Below, piece after piece: positions 26,376 to 35,503 of a stretch of 64,000 bases of DNA. The notes below the pieces were generated by a model. The model saw nothing but the letters and a program-made list of their open reading frames with translations, was not told where the DNA came from and made no database searches. The stretch is from Parvularculaceae bacterium. Lineage in GTDB: Bacteria > Pseudomonadota > Alphaproteobacteria > Caulobacterales > Parvularculaceae. Location: contig JANQSJ010000010.1 in the NCBI GenBank assembly GCA_028284065.1, positions 124,001-188,000 of the forward strand, in the 5' to 3' direction. Position 1 is the first letter of the stretch. The number at the start of each line of letters is the position of its first letter. Both the position numbers and the translations under genes were made by a program.

Positions 26376-29300
26376 ATGTTGCGCAACCACCGCAGGCAGT
26401 TTTCGGGCCGGTCAAGTATAGGAAGGTCGGCGGCTTTCGCAATAATGCTCGCTATCGGCGGAACGCCCCCAAACGTCGCGGTCGCTCAATTCAATGCGTC
26501 GGATGCCGCAGAGGCGCTTACGTCCCTTGAATGGCGAGCGATTGGGCCAGCCAATATGGGCGGGCGCGTCTCGGATATTGATGGCGTGCCAGGCGATCCT
26601 TACACCTACTACGTGTCTGGAGCTGACGGAGGCGTCTTCAAAACCGAAAACAATGGCGTCACGTTCAAAGAGCTTTTCACGGACCAGAAGTCCTATTCCG
26701 TCGGCGCATTGACGCTCGCCCCGTCCGATCCAAACGTCATCTGGCTGGGCTCCGGCGAAGGCGATCCGCGCAATTCGGTCGGCTACGGACACGGCGTCTA
26801 TCGTTCGCTGGACGCCGGCGAGACCTGGTCCGCGGTTGGCCTTGAAGGGACGGAGCGCATTAAGCGCATCGTCGTTCACCCGGACAACCCTGACATTGCG
26901 CTTGTCTGTGCGCTCGGACGCCAGTGGGGCCCCAACGCCGAGCGGGGAGTCTTCCGCACCGAAGATGGCGGTCGGAACTGGCGAAAAGTCCTCTTCATCA
27001 ACGAAGACACGGGCTGCTCGGATATCGCCATGGAGATGTCCAATCCGCGCATCGTCTACGCAGGCATGTGGACGTTCCGCCGCAAGCCCTGGCGATTCGA
27101 CGATGGCGGCGGCGAGACGGGACTTTATCGGTCGAAAGACGGCGGCGCCACATGGGACAAACTCGACGGCGACGGCATGCCGGAAGGATCGATGGCGCGC
27201 ATCGGCGTCGCCATCGCGCAAAGCCAGCCGTCAACGCTCTACATGATGACGGAAACGGCGGAGGAAGGCTCGCTTTTCCGTTCCGACGACCGCGGCGACA
27301 CATGGCGGATGGTCAATGACGATCGGGACATCAACTTCCGCCCCTTCTATTACAGCGACATCCACGTCAGTCCGACGAACCCGGACCATATCTATTCGCT
27401 CTCGGGGCGGCTCTATAAATCCACCGACGGCGGTAAGAATTTCGAACGGATCGCCAAGGACGTACACGGAGATCATCAATCATTGTGGATTGACCCCCTG
27501 AATTCCAGCCGGGTCTTGAGCGGCAGCGACGGCGGCTTTCAGCTTTCCTACGACACGGGCGCCAACTGGGACATTGTCAATAACATTGAGTTGTCGCAGT
27601 TCTATCAGCTCTATGTCGATGGCCGCGATCCATACTTTGTTTGCGGCGGCCTGCAAGACAATGGCACGTGGTGCGGGCCAAGCAACTCGCTGCGCGAAGC
27701 TGGCATCCTTAAACGTGACTGGACGCCGATCGCGTATGGTGATGGCTATTACGCCGTGCCCATCCCGGGGGACGAACGCTACGCCTACGGCACATGGCAA
27801 GGCGGCGGCATTTACCTTGTCGACACAGAGACCGGCAGCGCCCGCTCCGTACACCCCTATCCGAAGATTGTCGCCTCGGCCGGCGACGCAATTGCTGAAC
27901 ACAGATATCGCTTCAACTGGGACGCCGGCTTCGCCATCTCGCCCCACGATCCGGAGACCGCCTATTTCGGCGGCAATGTCGTCTTCCGCACCAAGGACCG
28001 CGGCAATTCGTGGAAGGTCATAAGCGAAGACCTCACCAATAACGACAAAGCCAAACAAGCGTCTTCCGGCGGCGAGGTCTATCAGGACAACACTGCTGCG
28101 GAGTTCCACAATACGATCCTCTACATCGAGGAATCGCCGGTGGAAAAGGGCGTGATCTGGGTCGGAACGGACGACGGAAATTTGCACCTGACGCGCGACG
28201 ATGGCGAGACATGGGTGAACCTGAAGGACAAAGTCGTTGGCCTGCCGGAGTTTGCGTGGATTTCGAAGATTCACGCGTCGGAGCACGACGCAGGAGCCGC
28301 GTTCGTCACGGTCGACCAACACCGCAGCGACGATTTCAAGCCCTATGTCTTCAAAACGATTGACTACGGACAAACCTGGACATCATTGGCCGCCGGGCTG
28401 CCGCAGGACGACTATGTAAAGGTCGTACGGCAGGACCCGCGCAATCCCGACGTTCTCTACGCCGGAATGGAGCACGGCATTTTCGTCTCCTGGGACGGCG
28501 GAAAGACGTGGACGTCACTGCGCAACAACCTGCCGCCCGTCTCCGTCCGGGACATTCGCGTGCATCCGCGCGAACATGATCTCATCGTAGGGACCCACGG
28601 GCGCGGCGCTTACATTATCGACGACATCCGTCCGTTGCAGGATATGCGCGCCGCCGCGGCGAAGAAGGCGCATCTCTTCCCTATCCGGCCGGCGACGCGT
28701 TGGCACATGCATAGTCGACTGGAGAACCAGGGAACCCGGCGTTATCGCGCGGAGAATCCCGAGTACGGCGCGTATATGAACATTTATCTCGCCGAAGTCG
28801 CCGAAGACGAAAAGATCAAAGTGACGCTTAAGGACGACGCAGGCGCAACGGTGCGCGCGCTGGACGAAGTTGACGCCAAGGCCGGACTTAACCGCATCAT
28901 CTGGGATCTGCGCCATGATGCGGCAACCGAGTTGAAGAACCCGCCGACCGGCGGCTTTGGCAACGATCCCATCCATCACTTCGCCAGTCCGGGCGTCTAC
29001 TTGGCTTCCGTGGAGATAGGCGAGCGCAAACTAGAGGGGCGCTTAGAGGTCAGGGGCGATCCCCGCTTCAAGATGTCGGCTCAGGGCTATGAGGCCCAGT
29101 CAAAAGCGGTTATCGCTTTGCGAGACCTCTTATCGACGACCCATGGCATGATGAACGGCGTCGAAGCGGCGATGCGCCAGCTCGCGGAGCTGGAAGAAAA
29201 GCTAGATAAAGAGACGCATGCGGACATGATCGAAAAGATCGCGATCGCCAAAGACGAGGCGGAGGCGGTTCACGCGCTCCTCACGCGCCCTGCGCCGGCA

Positions 29301-29537
29301 ATGAACTATCGCGTGAAACCTCGCCTGCGCGAAGAAATCCGCTCATTGATGCGGGCGATCGACAACGCCGTAAATCCGCCGACGGATTCCCAGGCTCTGC
29401 GCATAGCCCAGTTGCGCGAAGAAAAGGCGGATGCCGAAGAGGCGTATACAGCCCTTATCGAAGGGTCGATCAAAGAGATAAATGATGAAGCGAAGACAAT
29501 GCCGCACGTCTTGCTCGATGGCGCTCGAACCGATTGA
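26376..29537 (+). CDS. Exported BNR/sortilin-type repeat protein (VPS10-like propeller)
   Basis: This is a protein of 1053 residues with a signal peptide ending AVAQF. Asp-box/BNR repeats run through the first ~770 residues (SLDAGETWSAV, TEDGGRNWRKV, SKDGGATWDKL, STDGGKNFERI, SWDGGKTWTSL), giving a sortilin/VPS10-like ten-blade propeller. The last ~290 residues hold a beta-sandwich-like segment (VTLKDDAGATVRALDEVDAKAGLNRIIWDL) and a helical tail. Proteins of this make-up are widespread in marine bacteria and are annotated as glycosyl hydrolases, but catalysis is unproven. ATG at 26376 follows GGGAGAAGAGT; GTG at 26361 is an alternative. The sulfatase operon lies 600 bases downstream on the same strand. 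Confidence 0.87.
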   Translation: MLRNHRRQFSGRSSIGRSAAFAIMLAIGGTPPNVAVAQFNASDAAEALTSLEWRAIGPANMGGRVSDIDGVPGDPYTYYVSGADGGVFKTENNGVTFKELFTDQKSYSVGALTLAPSDPNVIWLGSGEGDPRNSVGYGHGVYRSLDAGETWSAVGLEGTERIKRIVVHPDNPDIALVCALGRQWGPNAERGVFRTEDGGRNWRKVLFINEDTGCSDIAMEMSNPRIVYAGMWTFRRKPWRFDDGGGETGLYRSKDGGATWDKLDGDGMPEGSMARIGVAIAQSQPSTLYMMTETAEEGSLFRSDDRGDTWRMVNDDRDINFRPFYYSDIHVSPTNPDHIYSLSGRLYKSTDGGKNFERIAKDVHGDHQSLWIDPLNSSRVLSGSDGGFQLSYDTGANWDIVNNIELSQFYQLYVDGRDPYFVCGGLQDNGTWCGPSNSLREAGILKRDWTPIAYGDGYYAVPIPGDERYAYGTWQGGGIYLVDTETGSARSVHPYPKIVASAGDAIAEHRYRFNWDAGFAISPHDPETAYFGGNVVFRTKDRGNSWKVISEDLTNNDKAKQASSGGEVYQDNTAAEFHNTILYIEESPVEKGVIWVGTDDGNLHLTRDDGETWVNLKDKVVGLPEFAWISKIHASEHDAGAAFVTVDQHRSDDFKPYVFKTIDYGQTWTSLAAGLPQDDYVKVVRQDPRNPDVLYAGMEHGIFVSWDGGKTWTSLRNNLPPVSVRDIRVHPREHDLIVGTHGRGAYIIDDIRPLQDMRAAAAKKAHLFPIRPATRWHMHSRLENQGTRRYRAENPEYGAYMNIYLAEVAEDEKIKVTLKDDAGATVRALDEVDAKAGLNRIIWDLRHDAATELKNPPTGGFGNDPIHHFASPGVYLASVEIGERKLEGRLEVRGDPRFKMSAQGYEAQSKAVIALRDLLSTTHGMMNGVEAAMRQLAELEEKLDKETHADMIEKIAIAKDEAEAVHALLTRPAPAMNYRVKPRLREEIRSLMRAIDNAVNPPTDSQALRIAQLREEKADAEEAYTALIEGSIKEINDEAKTMPHVLLDGARTD

Positions 29538-29563
29538 TCGAGGCGACCTAACGTCAAATTAGA

Positions 29564-29785
29564 CTAGTCCGGGAAGTCAGTATCCCACGCACTTCTTGGT
29601 TCGGTCCGATCGAAGTAGCTTTTGAACCGGCAGGTTTTTTGGGCGACCTTCGACGCCGCTCCTGATTCGTCGAACGCCCAGGCTCTCCTCAATGCCGCGT
29701 TCGCCGGCAATTCCTCGACGTCACGGGGACTCGGGCAATACGAGCGACGCGCAACCTGGTAGGCCAGCTCCTCTTGCGGGGTATA
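29564..29785 (-). pseudogene. Possible decayed gene end (unidentified)
   Basis: In the 599-base gap 29538-30136 no intact gene is seen. On the minus strand an open stretch of about 73 codons, closed by a stop at both ends and with no start codon, reads like a real protein (ELAYQVARRSYCPSP, LPANAALRRAWAFDES, YFDRTEPRSAW). It may be the 3' end of a lost gene; its family was not recognised. The rest of the gap would contain the sulfatase promoter. Confidence 0.3.
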
Positions 29786-30136
29786 TTAAAGCGTATGCTG
29801 ATCGATGGCCTATCAGGGCCAACAAGAAAGCAATAGGACGATTGGCGACGATGGTTTATCGTAACTGGGCGGATATTGTTTTCGTGTTGCAAACGCCCGC
29901 CTAAGGAAAATCGCTGGAGGAGCCGCCACGGCCTCTTGCGGACGTTCGTGATCGACGACGCGGCGCGGCCATAGGACGCCAAACAGGAGTTGATTCGCCG
30001 CCATCTGGACTTCCTGATGATGCGGAAGTCTAACTGTTGGCGGCTGTGATTGCGTTGTGCTGGCGTACTTTGCGCCGACATCCGAATGGGGAACGCCTCT
30101 CCGGAAGGCGCGCCCTGGATATGGGAGAGGGAAAAG

Positions 30137-31798
30137 ATGGCCCGGCTAGTACTCGCGCTTCTGCTTGTAGTGGCGGTGGGCGGCGCGACCGCTTACGTCT
30201 TCCGCAACGAAATCATGCTTGAGACAATCAGACAGCGTACACGCGCCAATCATGTCGCGCCCCACTACGCCGTCAATTGGTCCGAAGGGCCGACGACAAC
30301 TGCGTCCTCCGCTCAGGAGCGGCCGCCGAATGTCGTGTTCATTCTGGCCGACGATCTCGGCATCAACGACATCTCCACCTTTGGCGGCGGGGTCGCGGGG
30401 GGCGCTGTGCCGACACCTAACATTGACCGCCTTGCAGCGAGCGGCGCTGTCTTCACGCAGGCATATGCAGGCACATCGAGCTGCGCCCCGTCGCGGGCGA
30501 TGCTCATGACAGGCCGATATCCGAGCCGGACGGGATTCGAGTTTACGCCAACGCCCGCAGGGATGTCTCGCGCCGTCGCCATGATTGGGAACAGCATGGG
30601 CCGCACCCGGCCGGACATCCTCTTCAACAAGGCGAACCTCGCGGCCTCTCCGCCCTATGAAGCGCAAGGTCTGCCCGCCTCGGAAGTGACGATCGCGGAA
30701 ATGCTGCGCGACGCGGGCTATTACACCGCCCATATCGGCAAGTGGCATTTGGGCCGCGAAAAAGAGTTTTCGCCGAACGCGCAAGGCTTCGACGACAGCC
30801 TTCTGATGGCGAGCGGTCTCTTTCTGCCCGAAGACCATCCGGACGTTGTCAACGCCAAACTTGATTTCGATCCGATTGATCAGTTTCTTTGGGCCGCCTT
30901 CAACTACGCGGCGTCCTTCAACGATGGCGAATGGTTTGAACCAGGCGGATATCTAACTGACTACTGGACTGATGAATCAATAAAAGTCATTGAGAAGAAC
31001 AAAGATAGGCCATTTTTTCTTTACCTCGCCCATTGGAGTGTTCACACGCCTCTCCAGGCCACCAAACAGGATTACGAGGCGGTTGGCGACATCAAACCGC
31101 ACCGGCTTCGTACCTATGCGGCGATGGTGCGCTCGCTCGACCGGAGCGTCGGTCGGATTCTCGATAAGCTCGAAGAAGAGAATCTTCTGGACAATACGAT
31201 CGTTGTGTTCACCAGCGACAATGGAGGGGCCGGCTACCTCGGTCTGCCGGACATCAACGCCCCTTATCGCGGTTGGAAGCTCACTCTCTTCGAGGGCGGC
31301 ATTCGGGTGCCCTTGTTCGTCAGTTGGCCGAATGGAATCAAACCGGGCACTGTTGTGGAGGCGCCTGTCGCCCACATCGATCTCGCCCCGACCCTCGCCG
31401 CGGCCGGGGCCGCCGCCCTGCCGGCGGATCGCATCATAGACGGCAAGAACCTACTCCCTTACCTCAGCGACAAAGCCCCGTCCGAACCGCCCCACGATCG
31501 AATCTTTTGGCAGAGCGCCTACTATCAGGTCGTACGCGAAGGCGACTTCAAGCTGCAACGCACGCTGAAGCCGGAAAGGCGTTTCCTTTACGACCTCGCC
31601 GCCGACCCGACGGAGCAGACCGATCTTTCCTCGGATCGTCCGGACATTGTGCAACGCTTGACCGCCGCTTTGGACGCCCATCAGGCCGAAGCCCGTGAGC
31701 CGCTCTATCCGTTTGTCCTTGAGGGCCCGGTCTCGATTGACAAACCGCTGAACGAACCCGTTGGAGAAGACGATCTTGTGCTTTACTGGCCGAATTGA
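30137..31798 (+). CDS. Type I sulfatase (formylglycine-dependent)
   Basis: This is a protein of 553 residues with an N-terminal signal or anchor (MARLVLALLLVVAVGGATAYVF). The sulfatase domain starts PPNVVFILADDLGIND; the key motif is CAPSRAMLMTGRYPSR (C116), where the Cys of C-x-P-S-R is converted to formylglycine. GKWHLG and TSDNGG complete the alkaline-phosphatase-superfamily metal site. The C-terminal DLAADPTEQTDLS is typical. ATG at 30137 follows GGGAAAAG. A lipoprotein FGE is encoded 36 bases downstream, so the pair should be a self-sufficient sulfatase operon acting on sulfated glycans or esters outside the cytoplasm. Confidence 0.93.
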   Translation: MARLVLALLLVVAVGGATAYVFRNEIMLETIRQRTRANHVAPHYAVNWSEGPTTTASSAQERPPNVVFILADDLGINDISTFGGGVAGGAVPTPNIDRLAASGAVFTQAYAGTSSCAPSRAMLMTGRYPSRTGFEFTPTPAGMSRAVAMIGNSMGRTRPDILFNKANLAASPPYEAQGLPASEVTIAEMLRDAGYYTAHIGKWHLGREKEFSPNAQGFDDSLLMASGLFLPEDHPDVVNAKLDFDPIDQFLWAAFNYAASFNDGEWFEPGGYLTDYWTDESIKVIEKNKDRPFFLYLAHWSVHTPLQATKQDYEAVGDIKPHRLRTYAAMVRSLDRSVGRILDKLEEENLLDNTIVVFTSDNGGAGYLGLPDINAPYRGWKLTLFEGGIRVPLFVSWPNGIKPGTVVEAPVAHIDLAPTLAAAGAAALPADRIIDGKNLLPYLSDKAPSEPPHDRIFWQSAYYQVVREGDFKLQRTLKPERRFLYDLAADPTEQTDLSSDRPDIVQRLTAALDAHQAEAREPLYPFVLEGPVSIDKPLNEPVGEDDLVLYWPN

Positions 31799-31834
31799 CC
31801 TGCCGCCTGTGGCGTCGCTCGTTGCTAACGAAAC

Positions 31835-32731
31835 GTGACGCGCCTTGGCGTGATCGCCGGACTCGCGCTCATCGCCAGCTGCGGCGGACCGCACCTCCGC
31901 GAAGCCCCGGATCCCAAAGACGCTCCAACAGCCTGCGCGCCGATCGGAGACTCTCTGCAAAAACGCATCGCGATGGAACCGGGAAGGCTCAAGCCATCGG
32001 AAGAGGCGATTTTGCCAGAGGAAGCGCCGCCGCGCCGCACGGACGTCAAAGCCTTTTTAATCGACGCTCTTGAAGTCACCAATGAACGGTTTGAGGAATT
32101 TGTGACCGCTACAGGCTATGTCACGGACGCCGAGAAGCTTCTTTCGGACGGGTCGCCTTCAGGGTCTGCAGTGTTCGCGCCGCCTCGAAACGGGGTCCCT
32201 GGCGCATGGCGGCTCGATCGCAGCGCATCGTGGCGCACGCCCTATGGCGAAGGTTCGTCGATAGACGGAAAAGAACGACATCCCGTTGTCCATGTGTCGC
32301 GCCGCGACGCGATGGCGTTTGCGGCATGGGCCGGCGGACGCCTGCCGAGCGAAGCGGAATGGGAATATGCGGCCCGCCTTGACCGGGTGGACGAAACGCG
32401 CCCGACGTCCGCCGCCTATGATGGGAATGGGCAACCGACAGCGAACACTTGGCAAGGGTTTTTTCCGTTCAAAGACGAAGCCGCCGACGGTTTCGCTGGG
32501 CCAGCGCCCGTCGGCTGCTTCGCCCCTGGCGCCGCAGGCCTTTACGATATGGCGGGCAATGTCTGGGAGTGGACGATAAGTCCGTTCGCCGCCGGGCAAT
32601 CGACCATCAAAGGCGGGTCGTTCTTGTGCGCCCCCAACTACTGCATGCGGTATCGCGCTGAAGCGCGCCAGGGCCAGGAGGAAAACTTTTCCTCCGTACA
32701 CATTGGTTTCCGCGTTGTATATGATCGTTGA
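31835..32731 (+). CDS. Formylglycine-generating enzyme (SUMF1 family), predicted lipoprotein
   Basis: This is a protein of 298 residues. The lipobox ALIASC puts the lipidated Cys at residue 16. The SUMF1 domain includes ALEVTNERFEEF, LPSEAEWEYAAR and DMAGNVWEW, and near the end KGGSFLCAPNYCMRYR, which holds both catalytic/copper-binding cysteines (C265 and C270) in the CxxxxC spacing of human SUMF1 C336/C341. It should therefore oxidise sulfatase cysteine to formylglycine. Location outside the cytoplasm is odd for a folding-coupled modification but occurs in some bacteria. The start is GTG at 31835. The TIR-fused relative in this window lacks these cysteines. Confidence 0.9.
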   Translation: MTRLGVIAGLALIASCGGPHLREAPDPKDAPTACAPIGDSLQKRIAMEPGRLKPSEEAILPEEAPPRRTDVKAFLIDALEVTNERFEEFVTATGYVTDAEKLLSDGSPSGSAVFAPPRNGVPGAWRLDRSASWRTPYGEGSSIDGKERHPVVHVSRRDAMAFAAWAGGRLPSEAEWEYAARLDRVDETRPTSAAYDGNGQPTANTWQGFFPFKDEAADGFAGPAPVGCFAPGAAGLYDMAGNVWEWTISPFAAGQSTIKGGSFLCAPNYCMRYRAEARQGQEENFSSVHIGFRVVYDR

Positions 32732-32950
32732 ATGCATCTCAAAGCCAAGGCTACATCTATCGCCAGTTATGACGCGGCTTTTTTCGGCTGTATCGCTCCT
32801 GACAAGACTGCAATCGCCCCTCGGCCGCACGAACCGGCCCAACACCTCTAGGGTGGCGCATATAGCATCAACTTTCGAGATCGCTGAAGCTGCTGAGGCG
32901 TGATCTGCCGCGCCGCAAAATTGGTTACTGAAAATGTCCGGGTCTTGCTC

Positions 32951-33100
32951 ATGCGCCTTCGAGCACTCGCCGTTTTAGTTCTTTTGGCGTTTGGATGGAG
33001 CGACGTCGCCCTTGGCGGCGCTGCAGAGCGGACCTCCACCACAGCGCGCCCAAATATTATCCTGATCCTCGTGGACGACGCCGCATTTACGGATTTCGCG
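32951..33100 (+). pseudogene. Truncated sulfatase, 5' remnant
   Basis: A start codon at 32951 opens a signal peptide (LRALAVLVLLAFGWSDVALG) followed by RPNIILILVDDAAFTDF, the N-terminal metal-binding segment of a type I sulfatase. Sulfatase similarity ends there; the frame passes into transposase-like sequence. This was probably a second sulfatase gene downstream of the FGE, inactivated by an IS insertion and deletion. Confidence 0.65.
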
Positions 33101-33247
33101 CCCGCCCTTTACTGCAACTGCAACGTCGTCGAACTCTCTTTCTGTCACCTCAAGGACTTCCGGCGCATCGCCAGGCGCTATGTTATGATCGCCTGAAATC
33201 TCCGCGGAGCCTTCTACCTGACGGCGGCCGTTTGCTGATGGATATGA
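33101..33247 (+). mobile_element. IS5-family transposase C-terminal scar
   Basis: In frame with the sulfatase remnant, the translation reads NVVELSFCHLKDFRRIARRY, like the conserved VER.FCRLKDFRRIATRYD motif of IS5-family transposases. The expected continuation (LARN...LAAV) appears after a small frameshift at 33197-33247 as NLRGAFYLTAAVC, with an internal stop. No intact inverted repeats were identified. It is decayed and non-functional. Confidence 0.6.
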
Positions 33248-33256
33248 GCCCCGGCC

Positions 33257-35464
33257 CTAGTCTTTCTCTTCACGGGCGCATTCGATGTCGATAAACGCCG
33301 ATAGGTCGCTGTCGCGATTAAGGCGGATCTTGACTGCATGGCGAGCAGCCGGATCGCGCCCGGTGCGCTCCACGAGATCAAGGTCGTCGCCCTCGCGCAA
33401 CAGATCATCAATGAGCTGATCAAAAGCGCCCTTGACCTCAGAGGGCGGATTGCAGCGCGCCACATGACCCGAATGCAAATTCACGCAGTCGCCGGGCCCA
33501 TACATGTTGAGCCTCACATTGCGCGCCATAAAGCGGCTGCTTGCGACGTCCTGCCTGTTGGGCTCGGTTTCTATGGTCACAAAGCCATAGCGCCCGACGC
33601 CTGTCAGCTCCTGGCCGGACTTCGCAGCAACGACGGCGCTCTCCTCACAGACGCCGACGCCAAAGCGCTCCTCTTCTTCCGTACACGCGACGAGTAGCCG
33701 ACCAAGGCGCCGCGCCGTCAATATGTTCTGGTCTGCGATGCCGGAAGCGAAAAGCCCTACGCCCTCCTGGATCACCAGCCCCTGGTGCCCAAGGTCGGAG
33801 GCGACTCCGTATCGCAGGGCTTCGTAGGTGCTGCCACCTGCGATCATGACGTTGGAGAGCGCCGAGACTGCGCCGCTGGATGCAATCAACGCCGCGCCGT
33901 GAGCGTAGGCGGTTGCGATTGCGCACAGGACGGCGCTCTCTTCTCCCCGATGAAGGAGCGTCTCAACCAGCCTGATCTGATTGCCGCCGCACAAGAATAT
34001 ATTGCGCATCGAAGCGATGCGATCGAGAAGATCGGGGTTTCTCTCCGCATACTCAACATTGTCGATGGTGACGCCGAGATCTATCGCCTCGACGCCATTC
34101 CGCTTGAAGAAATCGATATGCTCTTCCGCTGTGCGCCGCGCTTCGGCGGAGGCGGCCGCAAACACCCCCACGGGCCCTTCGCCGATTAACGATACGACCT
34201 CGCTTTGTCTCGTATCGTCCATGTAAACCGGGGAAGACCCGAGCAGAATGAGCTGCGAGCGCTCGTTGAGATCCATGCCAAAGCTGCGCGCGCTCCGCAT
34301 TTCCCAGGCGGCAAGGGCCTGCGGGTCCAGCGCCTGCCGCGAGATCGACGCGCGCAGATTTATCGCGGTCATACGCAAGCCGTCTGTAGGCGTTGCAATG
34401 AGACAACGGGTGCTACGGCGAACGCGCGCGAGATCAACGCGCGCCCCGACGCCAGTTTTGGGATCGATAGCCTGTAGACTATCCGATGCGTAGGTCGCCT
34501 GCTCGCCGAGGACGAGCCGGGCGATCAGATCGTAGATTGCATAGGCGCCGAACGCATTTCGCTGAGAACGCACCGGCGCTCGATAGGCCATTTCGCTCTT
34601 GCGCACGCGGCGCTTGCTTTCGGAAGCGGACATAGCGAAAGAGCGCAGGTCTATGGCGTCGCCGTCATCAAGATAGCTGATGCGGAGTTCATCGAAACGT
34701 CCTTCGGCGGCGTTGATATCGGCCCTGCGCAGGTCGACAAAAAAGACGCCGTACTCCCCGCAAACGCGCGCGCGATCGCCGTCGACGAAAAGAGCCGTGT
34801 TTTCATCGATGCCAAAACCGCGCTTCTGCCCCTCATGGGCCATGGCGACGACGAGACGCGCAAGACGGCCGCGTTTGATGAAGTGCTGATCAACTAGTCC
34901 GTGGGGGAAGAAGCCGAGCCCCTCACCCACTAGGAGCCCCGGATCATCCGGTGATTGGGTGACGCCGTGCACCACCGCTTCGAACGAAGTGCCGCCGAGT
35001 ATCATCGCCCTCGACATGATGGCTGCGCCGGCGCTGGAGCCAGCGAGCAAGCCGCCTGCGCGGAACGTTTTGCGGATAGCCTTGAGCAGTGGCGTCTCGC
35101 AGCCGTTCTGACGCAGGGCGTTGAAGATATTCGACTGATCGCCCCCGGTGAAATAGATGCTGCCGAAGGCGTCGACCTGGCTGACAATCGCCGGGTCGTG
35201 GGCGGATTGCGCCGCGTTCTCCGCATAGACCGGCGCCACATCGACGACAAACCCATGGGAGGCGAAAGCCGCGCGTGTTTCCTCGCCCAATTCCACAGGT
35301 TCAGACGACGCCGTCGGCAAGATTAGGATCCTGCCACTGGCCATGCGCCGCATTTCTCTGTACACGGCGCGATTATTGTCTTCGAGGCGCCCTCCGATAA
35401 TCGCCATGCGCCGAACGCGCGTTCGCGGGGGCGCCGGGGCGACCGCGCCTGTGTTCATTGACAT
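33257..35464 (-). CDS. cphB: Tandem-domain cyanophycinase-like peptidase (S51), second domain degenerate
   Basis: This is a protein of 735 residues made of two peptidase S51 halves; ordinary cyanophycinases have about 270-300 residues. The first half has the nucleophile elbow AGSSAGAA (S144), DQHF (H194) and an ENTAL acidic motif (E221). The second half keeps the fold landmarks (FLCGGNQIRLVETLL; IAGGSTYEALRYGV) but reads IASSGAVS in place of the elbow and ADQN (N580) in place of DQH, so it is probably inactive. The enzyme should cut cyanophycin to beta-Asp-Arg dipeptides. It lies 39 bases downstream of the synthetase gene, likely in one operon. An AGAGG site precedes ATG 35464. Confidence 0.88.
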   Translation of the reverse strand: MSMNTGAVAPAPPRTRVRRMAIIGGRLEDNNRAVYREMRRMASGRILILPTASSEPVELGEETRAAFASHGFVVDVAPVYAENAAQSAHDPAIVSQVDAFGSIYFTGGDQSNIFNALRQNGCETPLLKAIRKTFRAGGLLAGSSAGAAIMSRAMILGGTSFEAVVHGVTQSPDDPGLLVGEGLGFFPHGLVDQHFIKRGRLARLVVAMAHEGQKRGFGIDENTALFVDGDRARVCGEYGVFFVDLRRADINAAEGRFDELRISYLDDGDAIDLRSFAMSASESKRRVRKSEMAYRAPVRSQRNAFGAYAIYDLIARLVLGEQATYASDSLQAIDPKTGVGARVDLARVRRSTRCLIATPTDGLRMTAINLRASISRQALDPQALAAWEMRSARSFGMDLNERSQLILLGSSPVYMDDTRQSEVVSLIGEGPVGVFAAASAEARRTAEEHIDFFKRNGVEAIDLGVTIDNVEYAERNPDLLDRIASMRNIFLCGGNQIRLVETLLHRGEESAVLCAIATAYAHGAALIASSGAVSALSNVMIAGGSTYEALRYGVASDLGHQGLVIQEGVGLFASGIADQNILTARRLGRLLVACTEEEERFGVGVCEESAVVAAKSGQELTGVGRYGFVTIETEPNRQDVASSRFMARNVRLNMYGPGDCVNLHSGHVARCNPPSEVKGAFDQLIDDLLREGDDLDLVERTGRDPAARHAVKIRLNRDSDLSAFIDIECAREEKD

Positions 35465-35503
35465 TGCAGCCTCTGGTCTCGCCGCGCGCCGGCCCGCAAA
35501 CCC

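Noticed and set aside
26412-28373. Two long minus-strand open frames (269 and 297 codons)
   Set aside because: They mirror the BNR-repeat gene in high-GC codon phase; the plus strand has clear Asp-box repeats.
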